Origin: an uncultured Coriobacteriaceae bacterium
GTDB lineage: Bacteria > Actinomycetota > Coriobacteriia > Coriobacteriales > Eggerthellaceae
Direction: 5' to 3'
Assembly: GCA_902796815.1 (NCBI GenBank)
Contig: CADBQL010000221.1
Span: forward strand, 1 to 5,306
DNA length: 5,306 bases
A program made the translations under genes and the position numbers. Below the pieces are notes generated by a model. It made no database searches, was not told the DNA's origin, and saw only the letters and a list, made by a program, of their open reading frames with translations. Positions 1 through 5,145 of this stretch are shown piece by piece (within the stretch, counting starts at the first letter, position 1; each line of letters starts with the position of its first letter).

Positions 1-1
1 C

Positions 2-157
2 GCGTTTTCCCACCCTGACGCGTTTTTGGAAAAGGACTCTGGAGTCGCCCATGCGCTGCCCGAGATGACGCCCAAAGAACGACTCGAGGCGGTGGAGCCA
101 TGCCGTCCGTATCGCAGCTATGCGGTCATCTGCCTGTGGAACTCGCTCAGCAGCTAA
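2..157 (+). CDS. alkA: DNA-3-methyladenine glycosylase II (AlkA family), C-terminal end, 5' truncated by window edge
   Basis: This is the last 51 codons of a gene that begins before the window and stops at TAA 155-157. The tail reads HPDAFLEKDSGVAHAL, then MTPKERLEAVEP, then RPYRSYAVICLW. That order matches the C-terminus of AlkA-type glycosylases: the helix after the catalytic aspartate, then the (W/Y)R(S/A)YA...LW signature, as in the E. coli AlkA ending around PWRSYALLHIW. These enzymes remove 3-methyladenine and other alkylated bases by cleaving the N-glycosidic bond, starting base excision repair. The helix-hairpin-helix and the catalytic Asp lie outside the window, so activity cannot be judged. 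The usual Trp before RP is Cys here. It sits directly upstream of ogt on the same strand, which fits an alkylation-repair pair. Family assignment rests on about 45 residues, but the match is distinctive. Confidence 0.8.
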   Translation, partial: AFSHPDAFLEKDSGVAHALPEMTPKERLEAVEPCRPYRSYAVICLWNSLSS

Positions 158-160
158 ACG

Positions 161-350
161 CAAAGCCAAGCCACGCGCCAACCCGAAAGGAGCCAGACGC
201 CAAAGCCGAGCCTCGCATCAACCCGAAAGGAACCTAGGCGTCAAAGCCATGCCTCGCGTGATCACGAAAGGAGCCAGACACCAAAGCCAAGCCCTGCGTC
301 AACTCAATTCAGGCATCGAATCCGAACCCTGTATCAATCCAAAAGGAGAA
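161..350 (+). repeat. Degenerate 40-bp tandem repeat (about 5 units) containing Shine-Dalgarno-like motifs
   Basis: Units begin CAAAGCC at 161, 201, 242 and 282, with lengths 40, 41, 40 and about 35. A fifth, more diverged unit starts near 317 and matches unit 2 at about 24 of its first 32 positions. Units 1-3 share the consensus CAAAGCC, then GCC, CGC, CAACCCGAAAGGA(G)CC, AGRCRC. Each of these carries AAAGGAG or AAAGGAA; unit 4 has lost it. The GGAG at 345-348 in unit 5 is the ribosome binding site for ogt at 359. Unit length is not a multiple of three, so the frame changes at each unit, and the 77-codon frame through it (120-353) is not a plausible gene. The repeat starts 3 bases after the alkA stop and probably lies in an alkA-ogt mRNA leader. 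Confidence 0.85.
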
Positions 351-358
351 TGACCATC

Positions 359-922
359 ATGACAATCTACCGCACTGAGTACGAATCCGACCTCATCGGC
401 CCAATCACGTTGGCAAGCGACGGGCAAGCCATCGTGGGCTGCTGGTTCGGAAACGACCGCTACTTCGGATACGGCGTGGACGGCCCAATGGAACCGAAAG
501 ACGACCTGCCCGTGTTCGACCAGGCTCGTGCCTGGCTCGACCGATACTTCGCAGGCGAGGCACCCGATCCGCACGAGCTTCCGCTCTCGGCAAATGCGAC
601 CCCATTCCAGCTGCGCGTACGCGAGGCAATGCTCGACATTCCCTATGGTCAGACGACCACTTATGGCACCATCGCGGAACGCATTGCCGCTGAGACGGGC
701 AAGCGCTCATCCGCGCGCGCTGTGGGCGGAGCCGTCGGACATAACCCACTCTGCATCATCGCCCCGTGCCACCGCGTCGTGGGCGCCGACGGCAGCCTCA
801 CTGGCTTCGGCGGCGGCATCGACATGAAAGTGAAGCTACTCGAGCACGAAGGCATCGACCTTTCGCAATACTACCGTCCGAAACGCGGGACAGCCATCGA
901 CCCCGCAGACTGGGCGCAATAA
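359..922 (+). CDS. ogt: Methylated-DNA--[protein]-cysteine S-methyltransferase (Ogt/MGMT type)
   Basis: A 187-residue suicide repair protein that transfers alkyl groups from O6-alkylguanine (and O4-alkylthymine) in DNA to its own cysteine. The N-terminal ribonuclease-H-like domain covers roughly residues 1-75 and the C-terminal DNA-binding/active-site domain about 80-170. The active site IAPCHRVV has the acceptor Cys at residue 137 (TGC 767-769). Before it come TPFQLRV, IPYGQTTTYG, and SARAVGGAVGHNP with the arginine finger and the conserved Asn-Pro; LTGFGGG follows. All expected core elements are present at normal family length. An ATG also lies at 350, but GGAG (345-348) is only 1 base from it and 10 bases from the ATG at 359, so 359 is preferred; the two differ by MTI. 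It follows alkA on the same strand, separated by the 40-bp repeat array, and is probably co-transcribed. I see no strong terminator after it. Confidence 0.95.
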   Translation: MTIYRTEYESDLIGPITLASDGQAIVGCWFGNDRYFGYGVDGPMEPKDDLPVFDQARAWLDRYFAGEAPDPHELPLSANATPFQLRVREAMLDIPYGQTTTYGTIAERIAAETGKRSSARAVGGAVGHNPLCIIAPCHRVVGADGSLTGFGGGIDMKVKLLEHEGIDLSQYYRPKRGTAIDPADWAQ

Positions 923-967
923 GGGAGATGCAGTCAATCGCACTCGATAGCAGGCGCTGAAAGCGGA

Positions 968-1105
968 TCAATCTCCTTTCATAAGCGTAAAGATCGGCAA
1001 CGGATTCCAGCCGCAAAACATGCTTTCGAACTCCTCTTCGATGAGCTCGTAAGCTTCCTCTTTGGCAAGCGCAAACGCTTCTTCAAAAGCCTTGCCTGTA
1101 ATCAT
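968..1105 (-). pseudogene. Possible 3' remnant of an unrecognised gene (acidic helical C-terminus)
   Basis: On the - strand an open frame ends at TGA 970-968. The part from about 1105 down reads like real protein: GKAFEEAFALAKEEAYELIE, then EEFESMFCGWNPLPIFTLMK. It is an acidic amphipathic helix followed by a short hydrophobic tail. Upstream of the Met at 1105 there is no ribosome binding site, and the frame beyond it (to 1171) becomes low-quality and overlaps a better candidate frame on the + strand. I read it as the 3' end of a gene whose front has been lost. I do not recognise the family. It could also be a chance open frame or a 45-residue small protein. Confidence 0.25.
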
Positions 1106-1238
1106 TTCGAGCGCTCGAGTGTCGGTTCGGCCCACGGCATCCGACAACGAGCTCGTGTTCATCGAACGCACGGGACATACCTACCAAGTGAAGAAGCAGG
1201 ACGTTGCCGACGTACTCATGGAAACCGTTAACCGCTGA
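1053..1238 (+). pseudogene. Possible 3' remnant of an unrecognised gene upstream of the tautomerase fragment
   Basis: A + strand frame is open from 1053 to TGA 1236-1238. Its last third looks like a genuine protein end: SDNELVFIERTGHTYQVKKQ followed by DVADVLMETVNR. There is no convincing start codon with a ribosome binding site, and the first part of the frame (before about 1120) is antisense to the opposing remnant and reads poorly. The stop lies 16 bases before the ATG of the tautomerase fragment, a spacing typical of operon neighbours, so the two may be leftovers of one former transcription unit. Family unknown. Confidence 0.3.
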
Positions 1239-1254
1239 CAGAAGGGGAATAAAG

Positions 1255-1368
1255 ATGCCATTCGTCATCTGCAAGACGAACGTGCCCATCTTTTGGGAAC
1301 AGGGAGTCGAATTCAAAGCCCGACTCGGTCGAACCATCGCCCACGTTTTCGGCAAGAGCGAGCACTAG
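1255..1368 (+). pseudogene. Truncated tautomerase (MIF/4-oxalocrotonate tautomerase-fold) gene
   Basis: A 37-codon frame opens MPFVICKTNVPI and ends in FKARLGRTIAHVFGKSEH before TAG 1366-1368. The start resembles bacterial MIF/dopachrome-tautomerase homologues: MPF(I/V)..KTNV, a helix with a LG..I segment, then GKSE, after which the family normally continues WLM... for a total of about 110-115 residues. The catalytic N-terminal proline (Pro2 before Met removal) is kept, but about two thirds of the protein is missing. None of the three frames after the stop restores the expected second beta-alpha-beta half. A good ribosome binding site (AAGGGG, about 1242-1247) remains. I read it as a recently truncated gene. 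An alternative is a short 4-OT-like protein, but at 37 residues it is well under the roughly 60 of that family. Confidence 0.6.
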
Positions 1369-1473
1369 CCCGTGCTGCGACGCGAATAATGGGTGAGTTA
1401 TCCGCCGCAAAAGCTGACACAAAGCGGCGGATGCGCCTGAAGTCAGATTTGCGCAAATTTCAGCATCGTAATC

Positions 1474-1631
1474 GACAAAATGTAATATTGTTAACGTCTT
1501 TACTAGTTCTAGGCGCTCTATGGAGGATTTAAGCTGAGCGTTTTGCCTGGTCGGTCTTTGCGAAGCACTCACAGCATCATTAAAAACCTTCTTTCTATAC
1601 CCGTTTGATGTTAACAATCTTGCATTTTGTC
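1474..1631. repeat. Inverted repeat pair (25 bp arms, 108-bp interior), MITE-like or paired operator
   Basis: The left arm (1474-1498) and the reverse complement of the right arm (1607-1631) match at 22 of 25 positions: GACAAAATG, two variable spots, ATTGTTAAC, then one mismatch before TC. Similarity continues weakly outwards for about 20 more bases (GCGCAAA against GGGCAAAAA) but not inwards. The interior has no convincing gene and the local sequence is more AT-rich than its flanks. Each arm also contains the palindrome GTTAAC. The layout fits a small non-autonomous transposable element or the decayed ends of a larger one. Two operator copies for a regulator are an alternative. No target-site duplication is obvious. 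Confidence 0.55.
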
Positions 1632-1904
1632 ATTTTCAAGGTCCATTTTTGCCCAAATAGCTTCTCAGGACTCTTTTATTCGTATTCCCGCACACGCCCT
1701 TATGCGCATGTCCTGGATGCGTATGGCTGTGAACGCCCGCACAAGCGCACGGCCGCGTATGCCTCTCGCCTTTCAAGTGTTCGTCGAACAACTCGAGCAC
1801 GAGCTCGTTCGTCTGCCCGATACACGCTCGCACGCCCACATCACCAGTGCCGAGCATCAATGCGAGTAGCGGAGTAAACAGCAATTCATTCAACGCATTT
1901 GCTG
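1632..1904. other. Stretch without a clear gene; His/Cys-rich open frame on the - strand
   Basis: Several frames on both strands are open here at once, which makes coding status ambiguous. The best-looking is on the - strand (frame 1947-1636): it includes NELLFTPLLALMLGTGDVGV, then QTNELVLELFDEHLKGER, and a tail rich in His and Cys (RPCACAGVHSHTHPGHAHKG). Its codons favour G or C in the third position, but it has no ribosome binding site and its Met start lies 43 bases inside the antitoxin-like gene. It may be the remains of a gene once following that antitoxin. I do not recognise a family and do not call a gene. Confidence 0.3.
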
Positions 1905-2120
1905 TTAAAGCCTCAGCTCGGCAAGAACCTGATATTGGATGAGCCATTCGTAATCATCATCTGCTATTTCCGCATGTAAGGATGCGGGACTTTTCGTGCG
2001 TTCAATTCGTTCGAGCACGGTATCACGGACGAAATCGGAGACGCTCTTTCCTTCGAGCAGGGCACATTGCTGAACGATAGCCGCATCAGCGTCATCGATT
2101 ATCATGGTTATAACAGCCAT
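1905..2120 (-). CDS. Ribbon-helix-helix antitoxin-like protein (RelB/DUF6290 type), apparently orphan
   Basis: A 71-residue protein starting MAVITMIIDDADAAI. The pattern is that of short RHH antitoxins: a beta strand (residues 2-9), helix A (about 10-24, DADAAIVQQCALLEGK), the turn KSVSDF, and helix B (FVRDTVLERIER), followed by an acidic, toxin-binding-like tail with DDDYEWLIQY. Such proteins dimerise, bind operator DNA through the strand, and neutralise RelE/ParE-type toxins. The start is fixed by a perfect AAAGGAGG four bases upstream of the ATG at 2120-2118; a longer frame to 2150 would place that site inside the gene. No RelE, ParE or other toxin frame follows at 1904 and below, where only an ambiguous His/Cys-rich frame is seen. 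A perfect-arm palindrome lies 18 bases upstream and could be its operator. Family assignment is by pattern; a general RHH regulator is possible. Confidence 0.75.
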   Translation of the reverse strand: MAVITMIIDDADAAIVQQCALLEGKSVSDFVRDTVLERIERTKSPASLHAEIADDDYEWLIQYQVLAELRL

Positions 2121-2138
2121 GGCGCCTCCTTTGTTTGA

Positions 2139-2149
2139 TGTGTTACACA
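2139..2149. promoter_or_regulatory. Candidate operator palindrome upstream of the RHH gene
   Basis: TGTGT-T-ACACA has perfect 5-bp arms around one base. It lies 18 bases before the start codon of the antitoxin-like gene, just ahead of its ribosome binding site. RHH antitoxins commonly repress their own promoter through short palindromes in this position, so it is a reasonable autoregulatory site. The arms are short and chance is not excluded. Confidence 0.35.
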
Positions 2150-2191
2150 AGAGCGTTTGGGAAGGCCCTCAATCGCTTGACACGATGATTG

Positions 2192-2205
2192 TTGCATGGA
2201 TGCAA
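2192..2205. promoter_or_regulatory. Palindrome TTGCAT-GG-ATGCAA, possible regulator site
   Basis: A perfect 6-bp inverted repeat with a 2-base centre, about 75 bases upstream of the antitoxin-like gene and 430 bases upstream of the dehydrogenase. A consensus -35 hexamer TTGACA lies at 2177-2182 on the + strand, but no good -10 is placed 17 bases after it. The palindrome could bind a dimeric regulator; no factor can be named. Confidence 0.25.
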
Positions 2206-2620
2206 AGAATATGTGTCCGTTTTTTAGGACATGGTAACTCGCTTGCATTACTGTTCACTGTGTCGGTGGAATTCCAGTGCAAAACACCAGTTGAGGGCGC
2301 GATATCGGCGATTCTACAGACACTATCTTAATTATTCTAAAGCTACGAGGGACTTGCCGATACGCGTTCTCGCCTGGGATTTTGTGAGACGTGCGGACCA
2401 CCGTGAGCAGCAAATCGCTTGCGATGCCTTTTTAGAATTCGCCCAAATTCTTTGCTGGTTCTTAAACCTGAGTTCAATTTATTGGTGTATTTTGCCAGTG
2501 ACGGCACATTTGCAAACAGTAAACAGCAGAAGGCGAATCGGCAAACGCGAACGACGGCCGAGGAATTGCCTTCACGCCGTTTTCCGCATGTGCTCAGATG
2601 GGTAACGAAAAGCAATCGGG
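2206..2620. other. Intergenic region without a supported gene
   Basis: Open frames here (for example + 2231-2605 and - 2615-2343) read as low-quality protein with no ribosome binding site or recognisable motif, so I call no gene. The sequence is more AT-rich than the flanking genes. It holds small inverted repeats: TGTCC/GGACA around 2215-2231 and AGAATT/AATTCT at 2434-2451. It must contain the promoter of the dehydrogenase at 2636, but I could not place a convincing -35/-10 pair. Confidence 0.5.
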
Positions 2621-2635
2621 TAAGGAGGTCGTTTC

Positions 2636-3571
2636 ATGCAAATCAAGAACGTTACGGTAGCGGGCGGCGGCGTGTTGGGAAGCCAAATTGCGCTTCAAAG
2701 CGCGTACTGCGGATTCAACGTAAAGATCTGGTTGCGCTCTGAAGGCTCCATTGAACGCTGCGCTCCTAAGCTCGACCGTTTCGCTGGCATCTACAAAGCC
2801 ACGCTCGAAGCTACGAAAGCCAATGCAGCAGCCCGCGCTCGAGGCCTTTCTGACGAAGACGCCACGGCCGACGAGCTCGACGCCCTCGCCGCCAAAGTCG
2901 ATCCCGCGCGCCAGGGAATCGTGCTCACCACCGACTGGGATGAGGCTTTTGGCGACGCTGACCTGGTCATCGAAGCGGTTGCAGAGGACCCGGCGCAGAA
3001 AATCCCATTCTACGAGGAGCTGCAGAAGCACCTTCCCGAAAAGGCCATCGTCGTGACGAACTCTTCCACGTTGCTCCCCAGCCAATTCGCCGAGTACACC
3101 GGTCGCCCCGAGAAGTATCTGGCGCTGCATTTCGCCAACAATATCTGGCAGGGAAACACCGCCGAGATCATGGGCCATGCCGGCACCGACCAGCAATACT
3201 ACGACCAGGTGGTCGAGTTCGCGGAGGCTATCCGCATGGTGCCGCTGTGCCTGAAGAAAGAACAGCCCAGTTACATCCTCAATTCCATGCTCGTGCCGTT
3301 CCTGTCTGCCGCCGAGGCGCTCTACGCCAACGACGTCGCCGATCCTGAGACCATCGACAAAACATGGACGCTGGCCACCGGCGCGCCGAACGGCCCGTTC
3401 CGCATCCTGGATGTCGTAGGCCTGGTAACGGCGTACAACATCGTGAGCATGAATCCGCAGGCTTCCGACCCCGATTCGACCCCCGGGAAGATTTGCGCCA
3501 AGCTGAAGGAAAAGATCGATGCAGGCAAGACTGGCATTAATGCTGGCGAAGGTTTCTATAAGTACAGATAA
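2636..3571 (+). CDS. 3-hydroxyacyl-CoA dehydrogenase (stand-alone, PaaH/Hbd-like)
   Basis: A 311-residue soluble enzyme of the family that interconverts (S)-3-hydroxyacyl-CoA and 3-oxoacyl-CoA, in beta-oxidation or, in anaerobes, in butyrate-type pathways. The N-terminal Rossmann domain has VAGGGVLGSQIA with GxGxxG at residues 10-15. Further landmarks are DLVIEAV (about 109-115), TNSSTL (141-146), catalytic His165 in LALHFANN, its partner Glu177 in TAEIMGH, and Asn216 in YILNSMLVPFL. The C-terminal domain has ATGAPNGPF (247-255) and ends GINAGEGFYKY, the usual GxGFYxY close. Length is normal. The acidic residue that ends strand beta-2 and binds the adenosine ribose in NAD enzymes is replaced (KIWLRSEGS; Leu33, Arg34), which may mean altered or NADP preference. 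AAGGAGG (2622-2628) sits 7 bases before the ATG. It has no thiolase or crotonase neighbour, so the pathway cannot be assigned from context. Confidence 0.92.
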   Translation: MQIKNVTVAGGGVLGSQIALQSAYCGFNVKIWLRSEGSIERCAPKLDRFAGIYKATLEATKANAAARARGLSDEDATADELDALAAKVDPARQGIVLTTDWDEAFGDADLVIEAVAEDPAQKIPFYEELQKHLPEKAIVVTNSSTLLPSQFAEYTGRPEKYLALHFANNIWQGNTAEIMGHAGTDQQYYDQVVEFAEAIRMVPLCLKKEQPSYILNSMLVPFLSAAEALYANDVADPETIDKTWTLATGAPNGPFRILDVVGLVTAYNIVSMNPQASDPDSTPGKICAKLKEKIDAGKTGINAGEGFYKYR

Positions 3572-3625
3572 GCGCGAACGGGCGCGGGTAAGCTGAGGTG
3601 TTTGCGAGCGAGCTCAAGCGGTCTC

Positions 3626-3795
3626 GATCGGGCTCGAGCAACCACGGTGGATTCGCCATCACTTCACCCGGTTTCCCTGCGGACGGACCGGCGATTGAAC
3701 GCGAGCAATCTCAGTCAATTCGCCACCCCTTTACACGGCTTCGCGGCTGACGGACCGGCGATCGGGCTCGAGCGATCTCGGTGGATCCGCCATCG
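3626..3795. repeat. 67-bp tandem repeat, about 2.5 copies
   Basis: Copies begin GATCGGGCTCGAGC at 3626, GATTGAACGCGAGC at 3693 and GATCGGGCTCGAGC at 3760. The first two are exactly 67 bp and both end GACGGACCGGC; the third matches for about 36 bases (31 of 36 against copy 1) and then diverges. Each copy contains a GAGC core followed by a GGTGGATTCGCCATC-like segment, and copy 3 can fold around GCTCGAGC. It lies just downstream of the dehydrogenase, between two convergent genes, and does not encode anything convincing. Function unknown. Confidence 0.75.
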
Positions 3796-3890
3796 AAAGA
3801 CCCTTGCCTGGACGCCCGATGCAGCGGGCACGACGCTTGGGAGCCGCCATCTGGAGGCGCTTGGTTTGATTTTTTCAATCCTTGTACAAC

Positions 3891-3928
3891 GGAAAAGCCG
3901 TTGGGGCTCTTGCCACAGCGGCTTTTCC
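3891..3928. terminator. Intrinsic terminator hairpin between convergent genes, probably bidirectional
   Basis: GGAAAAGCCG (3891-3900) and CGGCTTTTCC (3919-3928) form a perfect 10-bp stem with an 18-base loop. The A-run and T-run inside the arms give a U-tract in either direction. The right arm touches the stop codon of the - strand membrane protein (TAG 3930-3928), so it is best placed to end that transcript. It could also stop + strand transcription from the dehydrogenase, about 320 bases away. Confidence 0.75.
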
Positions 3929-4938
3929 TATGCGTCAGCTGCTTCGGAACCGTCATCTGGCGGTACGAGCAGATGCAAGAGCGATATGAAGCCGAAGAAC
4001 GACCCGAACCCGACGAGAATGCCGTCAAGCGCAGTGCCACTGGCACGACCCATGAGCTTTTCGAGGGCGGGAAGCAGCTGCCATACGCCCCACGTGGCGA
4101 TAATCGAATAGAAAAGCGAGTTCTGCAAACACACCTGCCCTTTGAAGTGAAAGCGCATGTCGCGGTAGTCCCACAGTTCGTAGTTGCGATTCGCCACCAT
4201 ACCCGTACAGAAGTCGACGCTAGTGCACACGACCTGGTTCAGGAAAAAGCTCGCACCGAGGGAAAGCGGCGTGGCAAGCGCCCCCGGAATGCGACCGGCA
4301 TTGGCGAGGGCGCTGCCGAATTGCTGGATCGCGCCTTTCGCGGGCGATAGCACGAGATCGGCGAGAACGGTTGCCGTCCCTTCAGCAGGGAAGGGATAGA
4401 GCCACTGGTCCCACAGCATGTGGTTGGAGCGATCGTAACCGCCTTTGAAAATGCCGTGCTTGATACCTAAGCAGAACAGTATCTCGACCCAGTGCCCCAA
4501 TAGCGAAAACCCCATGAAATACAAGCCGAGTTTGCGCGCCTGCGGGTACCAGGGAGCCGAGACCAGCGGCCCTGCCAAAGGAGCTGCCGCGGCCGCTCGC
4601 GCCTTCAGCCGACTTCCTGTCACGCCGGCGACGAGCGCTGCCGCCTCCACCGCATGGACGACGGGCATAGCACGATTAAAGACTTTTTCCTTCAGTGATT
4701 CCTTGCGCCACGAACGGGCAACGTAAGAGCCTTTCAGCTTCTTGTTCAAGGCGCCGAGCGCGGCTGTACCGACGGCAGTGACTCCGGCCACGGGCAAGGC
4801 GGCACGCGAGCATCGGTGGGCAAGCCAGGCGCTCATCGCCGTTCCGACAACGCTCGCGCCCGCCCTCCAGAAGCTGAAGTCGTACTTCATCTTGTTGGGA
4901 TCCGAAAACCCCGCATACAGGTACCAAGAACCAATCAT
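3928..4938 (-). CDS. Multi-pass membrane protein with PF06541-type (putative ABC transporter permease, CmpB-like) domain
   Basis: A 336-residue integral membrane protein. Hydrophobic segments are seen near residues 25-40, 48-65, 93-108, 138-158, 222-245, 270-290 and 303-325. The core from about 138 to 295 follows PF06541: MGFSLLGHWVEILFCLGI (a family-typical G.. W.IE start), a GGYDR..LWDQWLYPF stretch, then ELWDYRDMRFHFKGQVCLQN and the helix ending LLPALEKL. The WDY..M.F...GQ.CL block is the most recognisable. The family usually covers only that core; here there are about 135 extra N-terminal residues with basic loops (KKLKG, RSWRKESLKEK) and a further C-terminal helix. Its role is not established, and 'permease' is only the family label. 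An AAAGGTG lies about 11 bases upstream of the chosen ATG; Met17 is an alternative start. It ends at the terminator hairpin and appears to be a single-gene unit. Confidence 0.8.
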   Translation of the reverse strand: MIGSWYLYAGFSDPNKMKYDFSFWRAGASVVGTAMSAWLAHRCSRAALPVAGVTAVGTAALGALNKKLKGSYVARSWRKESLKEKVFNRAMPVVHAVEAAALVAGVTGSRLKARAAAAAPLAGPLVSAPWYPQARKLGLYFMGFSLLGHWVEILFCLGIKHGIFKGGYDRSNHMLWDQWLYPFPAEGTATVLADLVLSPAKGAIQQFGSALANAGRIPGALATPLSLGASFFLNQVVCTSVDFCTGMVANRNYELWDYRDMRFHFKGQVCLQNSLFYSIIATWGVWQLLPALEKLMGRASGTALDGILVGFGSFFGFISLLHLLVPPDDGSEAADA

Positions 4939-5145
4939 GTGGTTATAACACCTTTAACCTTACTCGAATGCTAAGCTAACACCACGTTATACTCATTCAT
5001 GGAACGCATCGTCCCAGATCGCTAAACAAGAATTAGAAACCGCCTTTCGGATTACTTCATTCATCTGCCAAGCTTATGCACGCAAGCCAAACCAGCGCCC
5101 CCCATTGCAAACGACAAACATAAGAACGGCTCTCAGCACCTCGCA
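4939..5145 (-). promoter_or_regulatory. Upstream region of the membrane protein gene, with a possible -10 element
   Basis: Between the two - strand genes the sequence becomes AT-rich. Read on the - strand, GAGTATAAC places a -10-like TATAAC at 4991-4986, some 47 bases before the start codon at 4938, but the matching -35 is poor. The 8-bp palindrome GTTATAAC (4942-4949) lies just before the start codon. No strong hairpin terminator is visible after the GH13-like gene, so read-through into the membrane protein gene is possible. Confidence 0.25.

Noticed and set aside
120..353. 77-codon basic open frame on + strand
   Set aside because: It runs through the 40-bp repeat, whose unit length is not a multiple of three, so protein repeats are scrambled. 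It also has no ribosome binding site, and its end overlaps the start region of ogt.
924..976. GGAGAT/ATCTCC inverted repeat after ogt as a terminator
   Set aside because: Only 6 bp of stem with a loop of about 41 bases and no convincing U-tract.
1228..1617. 129-codon open frame on - strand
   Set aside because: It is antisense to the tautomerase fragment and one inverted-repeat arm, with no motif and no ribosome binding site.
2177..2205. TTGACA at 2177-2182 as a + strand promoter
   Set aside because: The bases 17 positions downstream (ATGCAA) are a poor -10 and part of a palindrome, and the next + strand gene is over 400 bases away.
2594..3196. 200-codon open frame on - strand
   Set aside because: Antisense shadow of the dehydrogenase, whose family motifs are unmistakable on the + strand.
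3602..4350. Long + strand open frames (3602-4111 and 3781-4350)
   Set aside because: They cross the 67-bp repeat and the terminator hairpin and lie antisense to the membrane protein; the translations show no domain.
4941..4950. Shared GTTATAACCA...TGAT sequence near the starts of the RHH gene (2102-2113) and the membrane protein gene
   Set aside because: In the RHH gene it is coding sequence just after the start codon; in the other it is upstream. The likeness is short and AT-rich, so chance is the simplest explanation.
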